From DASTFY01 sp963829955 (GTDB lineage Bacteria; Actinomycetota; Acidimicrobiia; Acidimicrobiales; Ilumatobacteraceae): DNA of 64,000 nucleotides. Positions 8,949-17,992 of the stretch are shown in pieces; the stretch's first letter is position 1, and each line of letters opens with the position of its first letter. The position numbers and the translations under genes are program-made. The stretch covers positions 206,047 through 270,046 of the forward strand of contig CAWHKS010000015.1 in NCBI GenBank assembly GCA_963829955.1, given 5' to 3'. Under the pieces are notes generated by a model. That model was not told the origin of the DNA, searched no databases, and saw only the letters and a program-made list of their open reading frames with translations.

Positions 8949-9920
8949 GTGGCCGACGAGATCCTGGATGTGGACCTGCTGAGCTTCGAGCAGGGCGACG
9001 CACCCGCCCGCCGCGCGGTCGTGGACGGCGTGCGCCGCAGCCTGCAGACCGGCTTCGTCTATACGAGCCATGACCTGTCCGAGGACCTCCTCGATCAGGC
9101 CTACGACATGCTGGCCGAGTTCTTCTCCCGCCCGACCGACGAGAAGCTGAAGTACGTGGCGCCGGGTTCGCACGGGCAGACGGGGTACACGGGCCTCCTC
9201 GTGGAGACCGCGGCGTCCTCGGACGTGCCCGACTGGAAGGAGATGCTCAACTGGGGCCGCGAGGCGCCTGACGGTCATCCGCTGCGCACCCGCTTCCCCC
9301 ACCGCTACGGCCCGCAGGTGCTGCCAGAAGGAGCCGTGCCCGGCATCTCGGACGTGCTCAACCAGTTCCACGACCGCATCGCCGACCTGCAACGCCGTTT
9401 CCTGCGCATCATCGCCGTCGCCGTCGGGTGCCACGAGAACTTCTTCGACGCCATGCTCCGCCACGGTCCGCACCTGACCCGCGCCATCCACTACCCGGCG
9501 ATGGACCTCGCTCCGGACCAGGGCCATGTCTGGGCCGGCTCCCATGGTGACATCAACCTCATCACCGCACTCCCCCGGGCCAGCGCCCCTGGCCTGCAGG
9601 TGGAGACCGCCAGCGGCTGGGTGGACGCGGTGGCCCCCGAGGGGCAGGTCATCATCAACACCGGGATGATGCTGGAGCAGCTCACCAACGGGGAGATCCC
9701 GACCGGCATCCACCGCGTCGTCGCCGCGCCCGGGCAGGGCGGCGAGCGCTACAGCGTGGTCCAGTTCTGCCATCCCACGCCGTGGACCGTCCTCTCGCCG
9801 GTGCCGTCGTGCGTCTCGCCGGAGCGGCCTCAGCGCTACGGCGCCATCCCTGCCGGCGACCGCCTGGACGAGGTGCTCTGGGAGATCAACCTGGTCGAGG
9901 ACGGCCGCCGGGTCAACTGA
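8949..9920 (+). CDS. Isopenicillin N synthase-like 2-oxoglutarate/Fe(II) oxygenase
   Basis: The 323-residue protein from the GTG at 8949 has the DIOX_N / 2OG-FeII_Oxy layout. The iron ligands are visible as H-G-D in SHGDINLITALPR (about residue 198-200) and the distal His in GIHRVVAAP (about 255). The oxoglutarate-binding Arg-x-Ser is ERYSVVQF. FFSRPTDEKLKY near the N-terminus is typical of this superfamily. The enzyme is expected to hydroxylate, desaturate or cyclise a small molecule using O2 and 2-oxoglutarate. It lies 10 bases after the EEP gene and converges on the broken decarboxylase. Confidence 0.9.
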   Translation: MADEILDVDLLSFEQGDAPARRAVVDGVRRSLQTGFVYTSHDLSEDLLDQAYDMLAEFFSRPTDEKLKYVAPGSHGQTGYTGLLVETAASSDVPDWKEMLNWGREAPDGHPLRTRFPHRYGPQVLPEGAVPGISDVLNQFHDRIADLQRRFLRIIAVAVGCHENFFDAMLRHGPHLTRAIHYPAMDLAPDQGHVWAGSHGDINLITALPRASAPGLQVETASGWVDAVAPEGQVIINTGMMLEQLTNGEIPTGIHRVVAAPGQGGERYSVVQFCHPTPWTVLSPVPSCVSPERPQRYGAIPAGDRLDEVLWEINLVEDGRRVN

Positions 9921-9941
9921 CCGACGGCGGGGCCCCACCGA

Positions 9942-11281
9942 TCACCTGAGCCGGCCGACGATCTCCTCGACCACCTCGGTCCCGGTCTCCGGGTGGAGGA
10001 AGACCAGTCGCCCCAGCGTCTCACCCTTCCAGCGCGTCGGCGTCACGAACGCCACGCCGTCCTCCAGGAGCTGACGCGACCAGCGGTACCAGTCCGTCTC
10101 GGTCCAACCGTGCCTCCTGAACAGGACCACCGACAGCGTGGGCTCCATCACGAGCTCGACCGGTGGGCCCAGCGAACGGACGCGGTCGGCCGTCCAGCGG
10201 GCGAGGTCGAGTCCCACCTCGACCGCCCGGCGGTACGCCGCCACGCCGTGCGCGGCGAGCGAGAACCACACCGGTAGCCCGCGGGTCCTCCGCGTGAGGT
10301 GGAAGGCGAGGTCGGCCGGGTTCCACGCGCCGTCGACGTGGAGCGCGTCGAGGTAGGGCGCGTCCTGCGTGTGTACAGCGCGGGCCGCGTCCGGATCGCG
10401 ATAGAGCAGCGCGGCAGCAGTCGAGCGGCCCGAACAGCCACTTGTGCGGATCGACGATCAGTGAGTCGGCCGCTTCGATCCCGGCGAAGCACGGCCGGAC
10501 CGCCGGTGCGAGCAGCGCGGCCAGGCCGTAGGCACCGTCGACGTGGAGCCAGGATCCGTGCTCGGCGCATACCTCGGCCAGGCCGGAAAGGTCATCGACG
10601 AGACCGGCGTTGGTCGAGCCCGCCGACGCGACGACCGCGCATACGCCCTGAGGGTGCCCGGCGAGGGCGGCCTGCAGCGCGGCACCGGTGAAGACACCGT
10701 CCGCGGCTGTCGGCACCACGAGCGCCCGCAGACCCAGGAGGGTCAGCGCGTTGGCCACGGACGAGTGCGCGGTGTCCGCCACCGCCACCGACCGCTCCCC
10801 TGCGTCGGCCCGGCCGCCGCCCTCGCGGGCCACGGCCAGCGCGCTCGAGGTTCCCCGCCGAGCCCCCACTCACGAAGCACCCTCCGGCCGACGACGGCAG
10901 ACCGGCCAGGTCGGCCAGGAAGCGGAGCACTTCGTTCTCGGCGTGGACCGCACCTGCGGCCTCCAGCCAGCTCTCCCCCGAGAACGACGACGCGCTGACC
11001 ACGGCGTCGAAGAGCGCGCTGGCCGCCGTCGGTGCGGCCGGGATGAAGGCCAGGAAGCGGGGGCTGTCGAGGGCCACCGTGGCCGGGGCGATGGTGGTGT
11101 CGAAGCGCCGGAAGGCCTCGGCGACGCCCAGGCCGCCCTCGGTGATCGTCTCCCCCAGCTCGGCGGCCAGCGCTTCGGGGGTGGCCGTGGCCCCGAGTGC
11201 CGGGCCCTCGGCCAGGCGGTCGGCCACGAAGCGTTGGGCCAGCGCCACCACGAGGCGGGCGTCGTCGTCGAAGTGGTGCAT
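9942..11281 (-). pseudogene. Group II PLP-dependent decarboxylase (aromatic amino acid type), two frameshifts
   Basis: Three overlapping frames together encode one ~445-residue PLP decarboxylase. The N-terminal frame starts at the ATG at 11281 (MHHFDDDARLVVALAQ) and includes RFLAFIPAAPTAAS and FVSGGSAGN. The central frame has HVDGAYGLAAL and the Schiff-base lysine motif DSLIVDPHKWLFGPLDCC. The C-terminal frame runs to 9942. The joins are at about 10850 (within CTCGAGCGC) and about 10405 (just after the two cysteines), and each is repaired by removing one base. All key motifs survive, so the frameshifts are either recent or sequencing errors. The intact enzyme would decarboxylate an aromatic or acidic amino acid; the specific substrate is not known. 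Confidence 0.8.
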
Positions 11282-11353
11282 CGGCCGAGCGTACGGGCCG
11301 GCACCGGACGCACTGGCGGCGAAAGATGCAGTACAGACCTCTACGCTGGGACC

Positions 11354-12097
11354 GTGACGGCGCGCATCATCATCCCCGGGCGCCTGGCCCGCGCCGGGGT
11401 GGCGAGCCGGCACCCGGTGGCCTATGCGGGCGTCAAGTTCCTGGAGGCGGTGCACCGAGCGGACGGTGAACCCCTGGTCGTGGCGCCCAGGGAGCTCAAC
11501 GAGGAGGCGGCCCGGCGGCTGCTCGGTCACGCCGACGGGCTCCTGCTGATCGGCGGCCCGGACGTCAACGCGGACCTGTACGGCTCCCGCCAGGGCCCGC
11601 ACGACTACCCGGCGCCCAAGATCGAGGACCGCTTCGAGATCGCCCTCGTGCAGATCGCCATCAAGATGCAGGTCCCCACGGTGGCCATCTGCCGCGGCAT
11701 GCAGGTGGTCAATGTGGCGCTCGGGGGCACGCTCCAGCAGCACATCACCGGGACGGACCTGCAGGCCCATTCGGCGCCCGGGTTCCCGAAGCCCCCGGCG
11801 GGGACCATCGGACCGCTCAACGAGATCACGCTGTCCCCCGACTCCCGCCTCGCCCGGGTGTTCGACGCCACGGTGCTGCACGGCGCCTGCTCGCACCACC
11901 AGGCCATCGACCGGCTCGGCGACGGGCTCCACGTCGTGGGGACGACCGCCGACGGGACCATCGAAGCCTTCGAGCACGACCGCGCGCCGCTCGTGGCGGT
12001 CCAGTGGCATCCGGAGGACACCGCGGCCCAGGATCCGCGCCAGCAGCGCATCTTCGACGTGCTCGTCGAGAAGGCGCTGGCCCAGACCGCGCTGTAG
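11354..12097 (+). CDS. Class I glutamine amidotransferase-like gamma-glutamyl hydrolase (PuuD family)
   Basis: The 247-residue protein begins at the GTG at 11354. The nucleophile lies in TVAICRGMQVVNVALGGTL (Cys about residue 113), the oxyanion and substrate region is LIGGPDVNADLY, and the His-Glu of the triad is VQWHPEDT (about 218-220). This is the peptidase C26 pattern of gamma-glutamyl-GABA hydrolases, which free GABA from gamma-glutamyl-GABA in putrescine breakdown. Related enzymes act on other gamma-glutamylamines. It is divergent from the PLP decarboxylase, which could supply an amine, but a link between them is only suggested by position. Its stop is 6 bases from the stop of the convergent SDR. 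Confidence 0.87.
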   Translation: MTARIIIPGRLARAGVASRHPVAYAGVKFLEAVHRADGEPLVVAPRELNEEAARRLLGHADGLLLIGGPDVNADLYGSRQGPHDYPAPKIEDRFEIALVQIAIKMQVPTVAICRGMQVVNVALGGTLQQHITGTDLQAHSAPGFPKPPAGTIGPLNEITLSPDSRLARVFDATVLHGACSHHQAIDRLGDGLHVVGTTADGTIEAFEHDRAPLVAVQWHPEDTAAQDPRQQRIFDVLVEKALAQTAL

Positions 12098-12103
12098 GCG
12101 CGG

Positions 12104-12877
12104 CTAGTCCGGCGTCGTGTACGCCGCGGTGATGCCGCCGTCGATGATCAATGACTGTCCGGTCATCCACGCCGACTCATCGGAGGCGAGGAAGAGCGCG
12201 CCGTTCGCGATCTCGAGCGGCTCCCCGAACCTCCCCATGGGGATGTGCACGAGGCGGCGCTGGCGGCGGGCGTCGTCGGACAGGAACTTGGCCAGCATCG
12301 GCGTCATGATCGGCCCGGGACACAGCGCGTTGGCGCGCACCCCGCGGCGGGCGTAGACGACCGCGATCTCCCGCGTCATCGCCAGGACTGCGCCCTTCGA
12401 GGCCGTGTAGGCGATCTGCGGCGTGGCGGCACCCATGTGGGCGACGAACGACGCCACGTTGATGATCGACCCACCCCCGCTGGCCAGCAGGGCCGGGATC
12501 CCGTGCCGGCATCCGAGCAGCACGCCCTTGACGTTGATGTCCATGGTCCGCTCGTAGACCTCGAGAGGCGTCGTGACGGGGTCGTCGTCGTCATCGAGCA
12601 TCACGCCGGCGTTGTTGTAAAGCACGTGCAGGCCGCCGTAGGTGTCCACGGCCGCGGCGACCGCCTGCTGGACCTGGTCTTCGTCCGTGACGTCGCACAC
12701 GACGGCCATGGCTGCGCCGCCGGCCGTCGCGATGGCGTCCACCGTCTCGCCGCCGTCGACGGTGTCGGCGATGACCAACGTCGCGCCCTCCGCCGCGAAC
12801 CGCTCCGCCGCCACCCGACCCAGCCCTGCCGCCGCACCGGTGATGAGCGCGACCTTCCCTTCCAGCCGTCCTGACAC
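12104..12877 (-). CDS. SDR-family NAD(P)-dependent oxidoreductase
   Basis: The 257 residues from a GTG start show the classical short-chain dehydrogenase fold. The nucleotide-binding loop is ALITGAAAGLGRVAAERF, NNAGV is near residue 90, the active-site pair is IAYTASKGAV (Tyr-x3-Lys), and the C-terminal loop is MTGQSLIIDGGITAAY. The Asp in VIADTVDGG after the second strand suggests NAD(H) preference. The substrate is unknown. It lies on the minus strand 11 bases after the stop of the BrkB-like gene, so the two may be co-transcribed. Confidence 0.9.
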   Translation of the reverse strand: MSGRLEGKVALITGAAAGLGRVAAERFAAEGATLVIADTVDGGETVDAIATAGGAAMAVVCDVTDEDQVQQAVAAAVDTYGGLHVLYNNAGVMLDDDDDPVTTPLEVYERTMDINVKGVLLGCRHGIPALLASGGGSIINVASFVAHMGAATPQIAYTASKGAVLAMTREIAVVYARRGVRANALCPGPIMTPMLAKFLSDDARRQRRLVHIPMGRFGEPLEIANGALFLASDESAWMTGQSLIIDGGITAAYTTPD

Positions 12878-12888
12878 GGCGGGCGACG

Positions 12889-13773
12889 CTACTGCGCCGG
12901 CGCGGGCTCACCCGGCCTGACAGGCGCTGGCCCCTGCAGGTCACCGGCCGAGGGATCCTCGACGATCGTGTTGAGCTCGGCGGCCCAGAGGATCAGCCGC
13001 ACCTGGATGTTGATCCACGTGAGCAGGCCGATCACGACCGCGAACGCGCCGTAGACGTCGCTGGCGCCCTTCACCACGTAGCGCACGAAGTACGCGCCGA
13101 CCGTCTGCAGGATCGTCCACCCGACGGCGCCGACGATCGCTCCCGGCAGGTGGACCCGCCACCTCCGTCGAGCCGGGCCGAGATACCGGAAGATCAGGAG
13201 GATCACGCCGGTGTTGAGAGCGAGGGTGACGACGAGCGACACGGGCTTCACCAGGCCGGGCAGGATGCTGACCGCGGCGAGGAGCGAGCCGACGATGGTT
13301 GTGACGAGGATCGCGCCCCCCAGGATCGCCATGGTCGCGAAGGCCCGCAGCCGGCTCTTGACGAGGCTCTCCGGTGCGACCGCGGGTCCCTCCCACACGA
13401 CCCGCATGGCGTGCTCGAAGGACTCGAACGTGTGCGAGCCGGCCCACAGCGCGAGCACGACGCCGATGAACGCGGCCGTTCCCCTCCCCTCCGGGCTGCC
13501 GAGGTTGCCGACGATGTCGCTGCCGACCACCGGGAACTGGCCGAGCACCGAGTCCACGATCTCCTCGCTCCTCCTCTCGTCGAACGCCGCCTGGATGATC
13601 GCCACGAACACCATGAGCAGCGGGAACAGCGCGAAGAAGGCGTAGTAGGTGATCTCGGCCGCCAACCGGCGCTCGCCGTCCAGCTTGGCCTTGGTGACCG
13701 CTCGCCACAGGCCGTCGACGAACCGTGAGCGCTCCCGCATCCGCGTCAGCTTGGAGCCTGCCTGGCCCGGCAT
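12889..13773 (-). CDS. YihY/BrkB-family inner membrane protein
   Basis: The 294-residue protein has about six hydrophobic segments and the family signature RLAAEITYYAFFALFPLLM near the N-terminus, then LALWAGSHTFESFEHAM and ILLIFRYLGP. This YihY/UPF0761 family was once annotated as ribonuclease BN, which is not supported; its function is not settled. The C-terminal tail from about residue 270 is rich in Pro and Ala and is likely cytoplasmic. The ATG at 13773 opens MPGQAGSKLTRMRERSRF, a positively charged N-terminus. Its start is 10 bases from the stop of carD on the same strand. Confidence 0.88.
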   Translation of the reverse strand: MPGQAGSKLTRMRERSRFVDGLWRAVTKAKLDGERRLAAEITYYAFFALFPLLMVFVAIIQAAFDERRSEEIVDSVLGQFPVVGSDIVGNLGSPEGRGTAAFIGVVLALWAGSHTFESFEHAMRVVWEGPAVAPESLVKSRLRAFATMAILGGAILVTTIVGSLLAAVSILPGLVKPVSLVVTLALNTGVILLIFRYLGPARRRWRVHLPGAIVGAVGWTILQTVGAYFVRYVVKGASDVYGAFAVVIGLLTWINIQVRLILWAAELNTIVEDPSAGDLQGPAPVRPGEPAPAQ

Positions 13774-13783
13774 GGCTTCGACC

Positions 13784-14356
13784 CTAACGGTGGCCGGCCC
13801 GGCCCCGTCCCCGTCGGCGGGCGGTCAGGCGCCCTTCTTGGCCGCCGCGGCTCTGCTTGGGCGGGCGGAGGACACCCTTGGCCAGCGCGTCGTCGAGGTA
13901 CTGCTCGGCTGCTTCGGTGCTCACCTTCAGCGCCGGCGCAATCTCCGAGACCAGGTTGATGCGGGCCCGCTCGTACATCGTCCGCTCGGCGGCCGACAGC
14001 GCCGCATCGCGGTTACGGGCGGCCAGGTTCCGCACCACCTCGGCCACCTGGTACACGTCGCCAGACTTCAGCTTCTCCTGGTGGTTCTTGAAGCGGCGCG
14101 ACCAGTTCGACGGCACCCGGGGATCGGGCTTGGACAGCACCGAGACCAGGTCCTCCAGCTCGTCGGCCGACACGGGCGGGCGTACGCCGACCTCCTCGGT
14201 CTTGTCGAGCGGCACGGAGAGCGTCATCTCGCCGATGACCGAGCGCAGGACCAGGTATTCCTTTGTCTCACCGAACATGGTCTTCTTCTGCGTCCCCTGC
14301 ACGATGCACGCGCCGTGCTGGGGGTAGATGACCGTTTCACCCTTCTTGAACTTCAC
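13784..14356 (-). CDS. carD: CarD-family transcriptional regulator
   Basis: The 190-residue protein from the GTG at 14356 begins VKFKKGETVIYPQHGAC, the canonical start of CarD/CdnL proteins. The N-terminal Tudor-like RNA-polymerase-interaction domain spans residues 1-60, followed by the helical DNA-contacting domain (SRRFKNHQEKLKSGDVYQ, VVRNLAARN). CarD binds the RNA polymerase beta subunit and stabilises open promoter complexes. The frame is open further upstream, but the added residues lack CarD similarity. The C-terminal ~20 residues are rich in Arg and Gly and extend beyond the mycobacterial length. It heads the minus-strand group with the BrkB-like protein and the SDR. Confidence 0.93.
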   Translation of the reverse strand: MKFKKGETVIYPQHGACIVQGTQKKTMFGETKEYLVLRSVIGEMTLSVPLDKTEEVGVRPPVSADELEDLVSVLSKPDPRVPSNWSRRFKNHQEKLKSGDVYQVAEVVRNLAARNRDAALSAAERTMYERARINLVSEIAPALKVSTEAAEQYLDDALAKGVLRPPKQSRGGQEGRLTARRRGRGRAGHR

Positions 14357-14500
14357 GCGACCACCGGACGGTTGGGGGATGGGAGTCGAGGCCGGTCCGG
14401 CCCGACGGCCGTCCGAGACACGGTCCTCCAGGGTAGAGGACGGCGACCACCGTTCCACGCCGGATCGGGACGGTTCACACGCCGCTCCGTGGGCGCAACA

Positions 14501-15025
14501 ATGGCGAAGATGGTCGGCTTGGGCCGTACCCCTCCGCGGCGGCGCCTGTTCGTGGTGCTCGCCGCGTTGCTGCTGGCCGGATCAACCGTCGCCGCCTGCG
14601 GGCCGCCGGCGCCACGCGTCCACTTCGGCCCGGTACCTGTTCAGCTCTTCTCGTGGGAGATGGGCCGCAACCTCCGGGTGCACACGGGCATCGACCACGC
14701 GACCCTGGCCCAGGGCGGCGTCGGCTGGGACACCGAGAGCGCGGCACTGGACGAGCCAGGGCAGGTGGTGCTGTTCGGCCACCGGGTGTCCCATGGCGCA
14801 CCGTTGCGCACGATCCATCTCCTCCGGCCCGGGCACGTCATCACGGTCGTAGGCGCCAACGGCCGCACCTACATGTACGCGGTGGTGGCGGTCCGCGTGA
14901 CTGCACCCGACTGGGACCAGATCCTGGCGTGGACGCCATCCAACGACCGCGGGCTCACGATCGTCGCCTGCCATCCGCCGGGCTCGGTGCGCTACCGCAT
15001 CGTCGTGCACGCGCAACTCATCTGA
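14501..15025 (+). CDS. Class E-like sortase with a lipoprotein signal
   Basis: The 174-residue protein begins at the ATG at 14501. Its N-terminus is RRRLFVVLAALLLAGSTVAAC, a positively charged stretch, a hydrophobic helix and a lipobox-like VAAC. The catalytic residues of sortases are visible: His in VVLFGHRVSHGAPL (about 93), Cys in LTIVACHPPGS (about 156) and Arg in VRYRIVVHAQ (about 166). Sortases cleave sorting signals on secreted proteins and transfer them to cell-wall precursors outside the membrane. A lipid anchor would be unusual, because most sortases keep an uncleaved membrane helix. No obvious LPxTG or LAxTG substrate lies next to it. It is divergent from carD. Confidence 0.82.
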   Translation: MAKMVGLGRTPPRRRLFVVLAALLLAGSTVAACGPPAPRVHFGPVPVQLFSWEMGRNLRVHTGIDHATLAQGGVGWDTESAALDEPGQVVLFGHRVSHGAPLRTIHLLRPGHVITVVGANGRTYMYAVVAVRVTAPDWDQILAWTPSNDRGLTIVACHPPGSVRYRIVVHAQLI

Positions 15026-15058
15026 GCCGGCGGTCGCGTGCCGGGACTCGGCGCACGG

Positions 15059-15415
15059 TCAGCTCGCCACCCACTCCAGCGCGCGGTCGTATTCGCGGTT
15101 GCGGAACGTCCGCACGTCCCCCCGCAGCACCCAGCGCAGCACCCGGAGGCCGTTTCGGACCATGTCGTCGTCCGTCACCACCGCGCCCCGGTGGAACGCG
15201 GTGTGACGGATCTCGGACGTCAGCTCGCCCCACGCGCCCTCGCCGAAGCCGGTGAACTGCGGACCCAGGTACAGCAGCAGGCGCAACTCCTCCTGGGCGG
15301 CCTCCAGGCGATCGAGCTCGGGCTCGATGACGGTCGTGTAGTCGTCCACGCTGAACGAGCCCACCGCCTGCAGGCCGAAGACGCCGTCGGGCAGGTCGCT
15401 GATGGGCTCGATCAC
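15059..15415 (-). CDS. SpoIIAA/STAS-like protein
   Basis: The 118-residue protein has the alternating beta-alpha pattern of the SpoIIAA-like (STAS-related) family, with a start ISDLPDGVFGLQAVGSFS, then TVIEPELDRLEAAQEELRLL and a C-terminal DVRTFRNREYDRALEWV. The last segment resembles the lipid-binding SpoIIAA-like proteins annotated UPF0150/DUF3478. It is cytoplasmic and has no catalytic motif; a phospho-switch serine cannot be assigned. It stands alone between the sortase and a secreted protein gene, on the opposite strand to both. Confidence 0.75.
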   Translation of the reverse strand: MIEPISDLPDGVFGLQAVGSFSVDDYTTVIEPELDRLEAAQEELRLLLYLGPQFTGFGEGAWGELTSEIRHTAFHRGAVVTDDDMVRNGLRVLRWVLRGDVRTFRNREYDRALEWVAS

Positions 15416-15495
15416 GGCGGCGAGGGTAGACGGAAGGGCTGATCCCGGCGGCGGCGCCGGAACGCGGGCGAGCTGAAGCCATCTACGCTGCTGCC

Positions 15496-16548
15496 GTGAG
15501 CCGGTTCGCGGGAGCGAGCCTCGTCACGGCGGCTTTGTCGGTGTCCGTCACCGTCATGGTCTTGCCTGCCGACAGGGCCTCGGCTGCGGGGGCGCCGAAG
15601 CCGGCACTCGTCGGGCTGCTCGACCGCCAAGGCGTGATCGACGACCAGTGGGCTGGCATCATCCGCGGCGTCGTCGTACAGGTCGACTGGGCGGTGCTGC
15701 AACCCACGCCGGATGGTCCGGTCGTGTCCCCCAACCCGATCGACAACGCGCTGACCGCAGTCCGCTCCTACAACGGGCGGCACCCGAAGACACCTCTCGG
15801 CATCAAGTTGCGCGTGATGGCAGGACGCGGGGCGCCGCAATGGCTCAAGGACCGAGTCGGCTCCCAGTTCGTCCAGAGTCCGGTCGACCAGGCCAATGGC
15901 ACCGTGCCGTTCTGGTGGCGGCCCGAGGTCGATACCGCGTACCGCTCGCTCCACGCGCAGCTCGCCGCCCGCTACGACAGCGTGGCGGAGATCCGCGAGG
16001 TCCAGATCAGCCGTTGCACCGTGCTCTACGAGGAACCGTTCATGCGCATCACTGGCGATACCGCGGCGCTGGCTGCGTTCCGAGCGAACGGACTCACCCG
16101 CGCCGTGGACGAGGCCTGCCTGAAGCAGCAGGTGCAGGCCCACAAGGTCTGGGCCCGGACGCGCTCGGTGCTGGCGCTCAACCCGTACCAGGACCCGGCG
16201 ACGGCTCCCAAGACCGACGTGGCGTTCACGAACACCATGGCCAAGCAGTGCCGCAACGTGCTCGGCACGCGCTGCATCATCGAGAACCACTCGATTCGCC
16301 AGACCAACACCGCCGACGACGAAAAGCTGTACACGAAGATGGTGGCGCTCGGCCGCCCGATGGCGATGCAGACCAACCGTCCGGACGTGCTCGGTGATCT
16401 TGGGGTGGTGCTGCGGCGTTGCGTGAGCATGGGCGCCGAGGCCATCGAGCTTCCATGGACCTACCGGCCGATGGGCCCGACCGCCTTCATGGCCGCGTAC
16501 AGCGATGTGGTCGCTGCACTCGATCCCGCCGTGGTGCAGGTTCCGTAG
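15496..16548 (+). CDS. Secreted protein of unknown function, possible TIM-barrel glycosidase
   Basis: From the GTG at 15496 the 350-residue protein starts with a Sec signal peptide, ending near ADRASAAGAPKP at residue ~32. The mature part has a pattern that resembles TIM-barrel glycoside hydrolases. VVVQVDWAVLQPTPDGPVV is an early strand, LGIKLRVMAGRGAPQW follows, and VQISRCTVLYEEPFM could hold an acid/base residue. ALNPYQDP, IIENHSIR and MQTNRPDVLG may form later strand ends. No named family is recognised with certainty. It is likely exported and may act on cell-envelope or environmental polysaccharide. It converges on the Eis-like GNAT gene. Confidence 0.6.
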   Translation: MSRFAGASLVTAALSVSVTVMVLPADRASAAGAPKPALVGLLDRQGVIDDQWAGIIRGVVVQVDWAVLQPTPDGPVVSPNPIDNALTAVRSYNGRHPKTPLGIKLRVMAGRGAPQWLKDRVGSQFVQSPVDQANGTVPFWWRPEVDTAYRSLHAQLAARYDSVAEIREVQISRCTVLYEEPFMRITGDTAALAAFRANGLTRAVDEACLKQQVQAHKVWARTRSVLALNPYQDPATAPKTDVAFTNTMAKQCRNVLGTRCIIENHSIRQTNTADDEKLYTKMVALGRPMAMQTNRPDVLGDLGVVLRRCVSMGAEAIELPWTYRPMGPTAFMAAYSDVVAALDPAVVQVP

Positions 16549-16582
16549 AGCTGATCGCGGGTCGAGCGACGTGGGCGGTCCC

Positions 16583-17923
16583 TCAGCCCACGGTCCAGGC
16601 GGTCAGCGGCATCCGCGGGAACAGGACCTCACCGAGCAGCCCGCCACGGTCGCTGCCGACCGCGCAGTCGGCGTACCCGTCGGCGACCTCGGGGAGCGAT
16701 CGGTTGCCGAGGAGCAGGTGCAGGAACGCCTCGTGCGGCATCTGCAGGTCGGAGGGGACCTCGTCATCGGTCGGGGGCACGCGTTCGACGCCGACCAGGC
16801 GTCCGGCGTCGAAGCGGACCTCGAGCCGCTCGGTGAACAGGTCGATCGTCAGGTTCCCGCACACGCCGATCGCCGGCGATGCCTCCACGCGCGCGTCGAG
16901 CGTCGGGGCCACCGTCCGCAGGAACTCGGGCAGGTCGGGCACCCGCACGTACAGGCCGAACGGGCTGCTGATCGGTCGCTCGAGGTGGGTGGACACGCAG
17001 CGGCGGGCCGGATGACCGTCCGGCATCAGCAGGGTGATGCCGGTGGCGGGTCCGTCCGGATGGTCCGCGCCCCACGTCGCTACGTGGGCCAGCACGGCGG
17101 CGGTCGGCTCCAACCAGCTGCGGCCGGCGACCAACTCGACGATCCAGAGATTGACGCGGCCCTGTCGCACGCGCGACGAGTGGACCACGCAGCCGATCGG
17201 CTCGGCCGCGCCGTCGGGCGCGCCGGGCGGAGACTGCTCGAGCACCAGAATGCGGCCAGTAGGGAGTGCGCCGGGGCGGCGCGTCACCTCGTACGTCATC
17301 CCGCCGACGCCGCGCAGGCAGCACAGCCATGGCCGTGCGGCCGCCGCTTCGTCGAGCCGGGCCAGGAACGGGATGTCGGCCTCGACCGCCGGACGCAGGC
17401 TGAACCCGGCCGGCGGCTCGGGCCGGGCCTTTCCCCAGCGCCAGACGGGGGACGGGGGGAGGTCGAGCGCGTAGGAGTACCCGAACTGCCGGTAGTACCA
17501 GGGGATGCCGCCGATGATCTGCCACTGCTGACGGAGCTGGGCACTGCGGGCGTGGATGACCTCGAACTGCGCCCTGACCAGTCCCCGCCGCCGGTAGTCC
17601 GGATGGGTGCCGACGAGCTCGGGCTGACCGACCGACGTCGGCACGCCCGCGTAGGACCAGGTCTGTGGGATGAGGCACAGGCTCGAGACCAGCTGGCCGG
17701 AGGCGGTGTCCTCGACGACGACGATGTCGTCCTCGGCCCGGAAGCCGGGCGGCGGGATCTCGAACAGCTCGAGGGTCCACTCCGCGATCGCGTCGCCCGG
17801 GATCGAGTCGTCGGCGTGGACGGATGCGTTGAACTCGGCCAGCTCGGCGGCGTCGCCCGGTTGCGCCGTGCGCAGGATCAGGCCAGCGCCACCAGGACCA
17901 GGGAGCGGCCGGGGATCGATCAT
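16583..17923 (-). CDS. Eis-like GNAT N-acetyltransferase with SCP2-like C-terminal domain
   Basis: The 446-residue protein begins at the ATG at 17923. The first ~160 residues are a GNAT domain, with VGTHPDYRRRGLVRAQF as the acetyl-CoA loop and WYYRQFGYSYALDLPP after it. A second, degenerate GNAT-like domain follows. The C-terminal ~110 residues, with LTIDLFTERLEVRFDAGRL, resemble the sterol-carrier-protein fold of Eis/DUF4081-type enzymes. Eis proteins acetylate aminoglycosides or lysines at several positions, and this one may do the same, but the substrate is not predictable. Its stop is convergent with the secreted protein, and its start is close to the stop of the GH3 gene on the same strand. 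Confidence 0.78.
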   Translation of the reverse strand: MIDPRPLPGPGGAGLILRTAQPGDAAELAEFNASVHADDSIPGDAIAEWTLELFEIPPPGFRAEDDIVVVEDTASGQLVSSLCLIPQTWSYAGVPTSVGQPELVGTHPDYRRRGLVRAQFEVIHARSAQLRQQWQIIGGIPWYYRQFGYSYALDLPPSPVWRWGKARPEPPAGFSLRPAVEADIPFLARLDEAAAARPWLCCLRGVGGMTYEVTRRPGALPTGRILVLEQSPPGAPDGAAEPIGCVVHSSRVRQGRVNLWIVELVAGRSWLEPTAAVLAHVATWGADHPDGPATGITLLMPDGHPARRCVSTHLERPISSPFGLYVRVPDLPEFLRTVAPTLDARVEASPAIGVCGNLTIDLFTERLEVRFDAGRLVGVERVPPTDDEVPSDLQMPHEAFLHLLLGNRSLPEVADGYADCAVGSDRGGLLGEVLFPRMPLTAWTVG

Positions 17924-17992
17924 CCGGGCAGTTCATCGCGCCGGGCGGCGCCGCGCCATCGGATTGCCGCTTCCGACCGCGTCACGCGCTCC

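Noticed and set aside
9942..11281. Programmed frameshifting in the decarboxylase
   Set aside because: The two break points lack a slippery heptamer with a following structure, and similar breaks occur in many unrelated genes nearby.
12889..13773. Annotation of the BrkB-like protein as ribonuclease BN
   Set aside because: It is an integral membrane protein with no nuclease motif; the old name does not fit this family.
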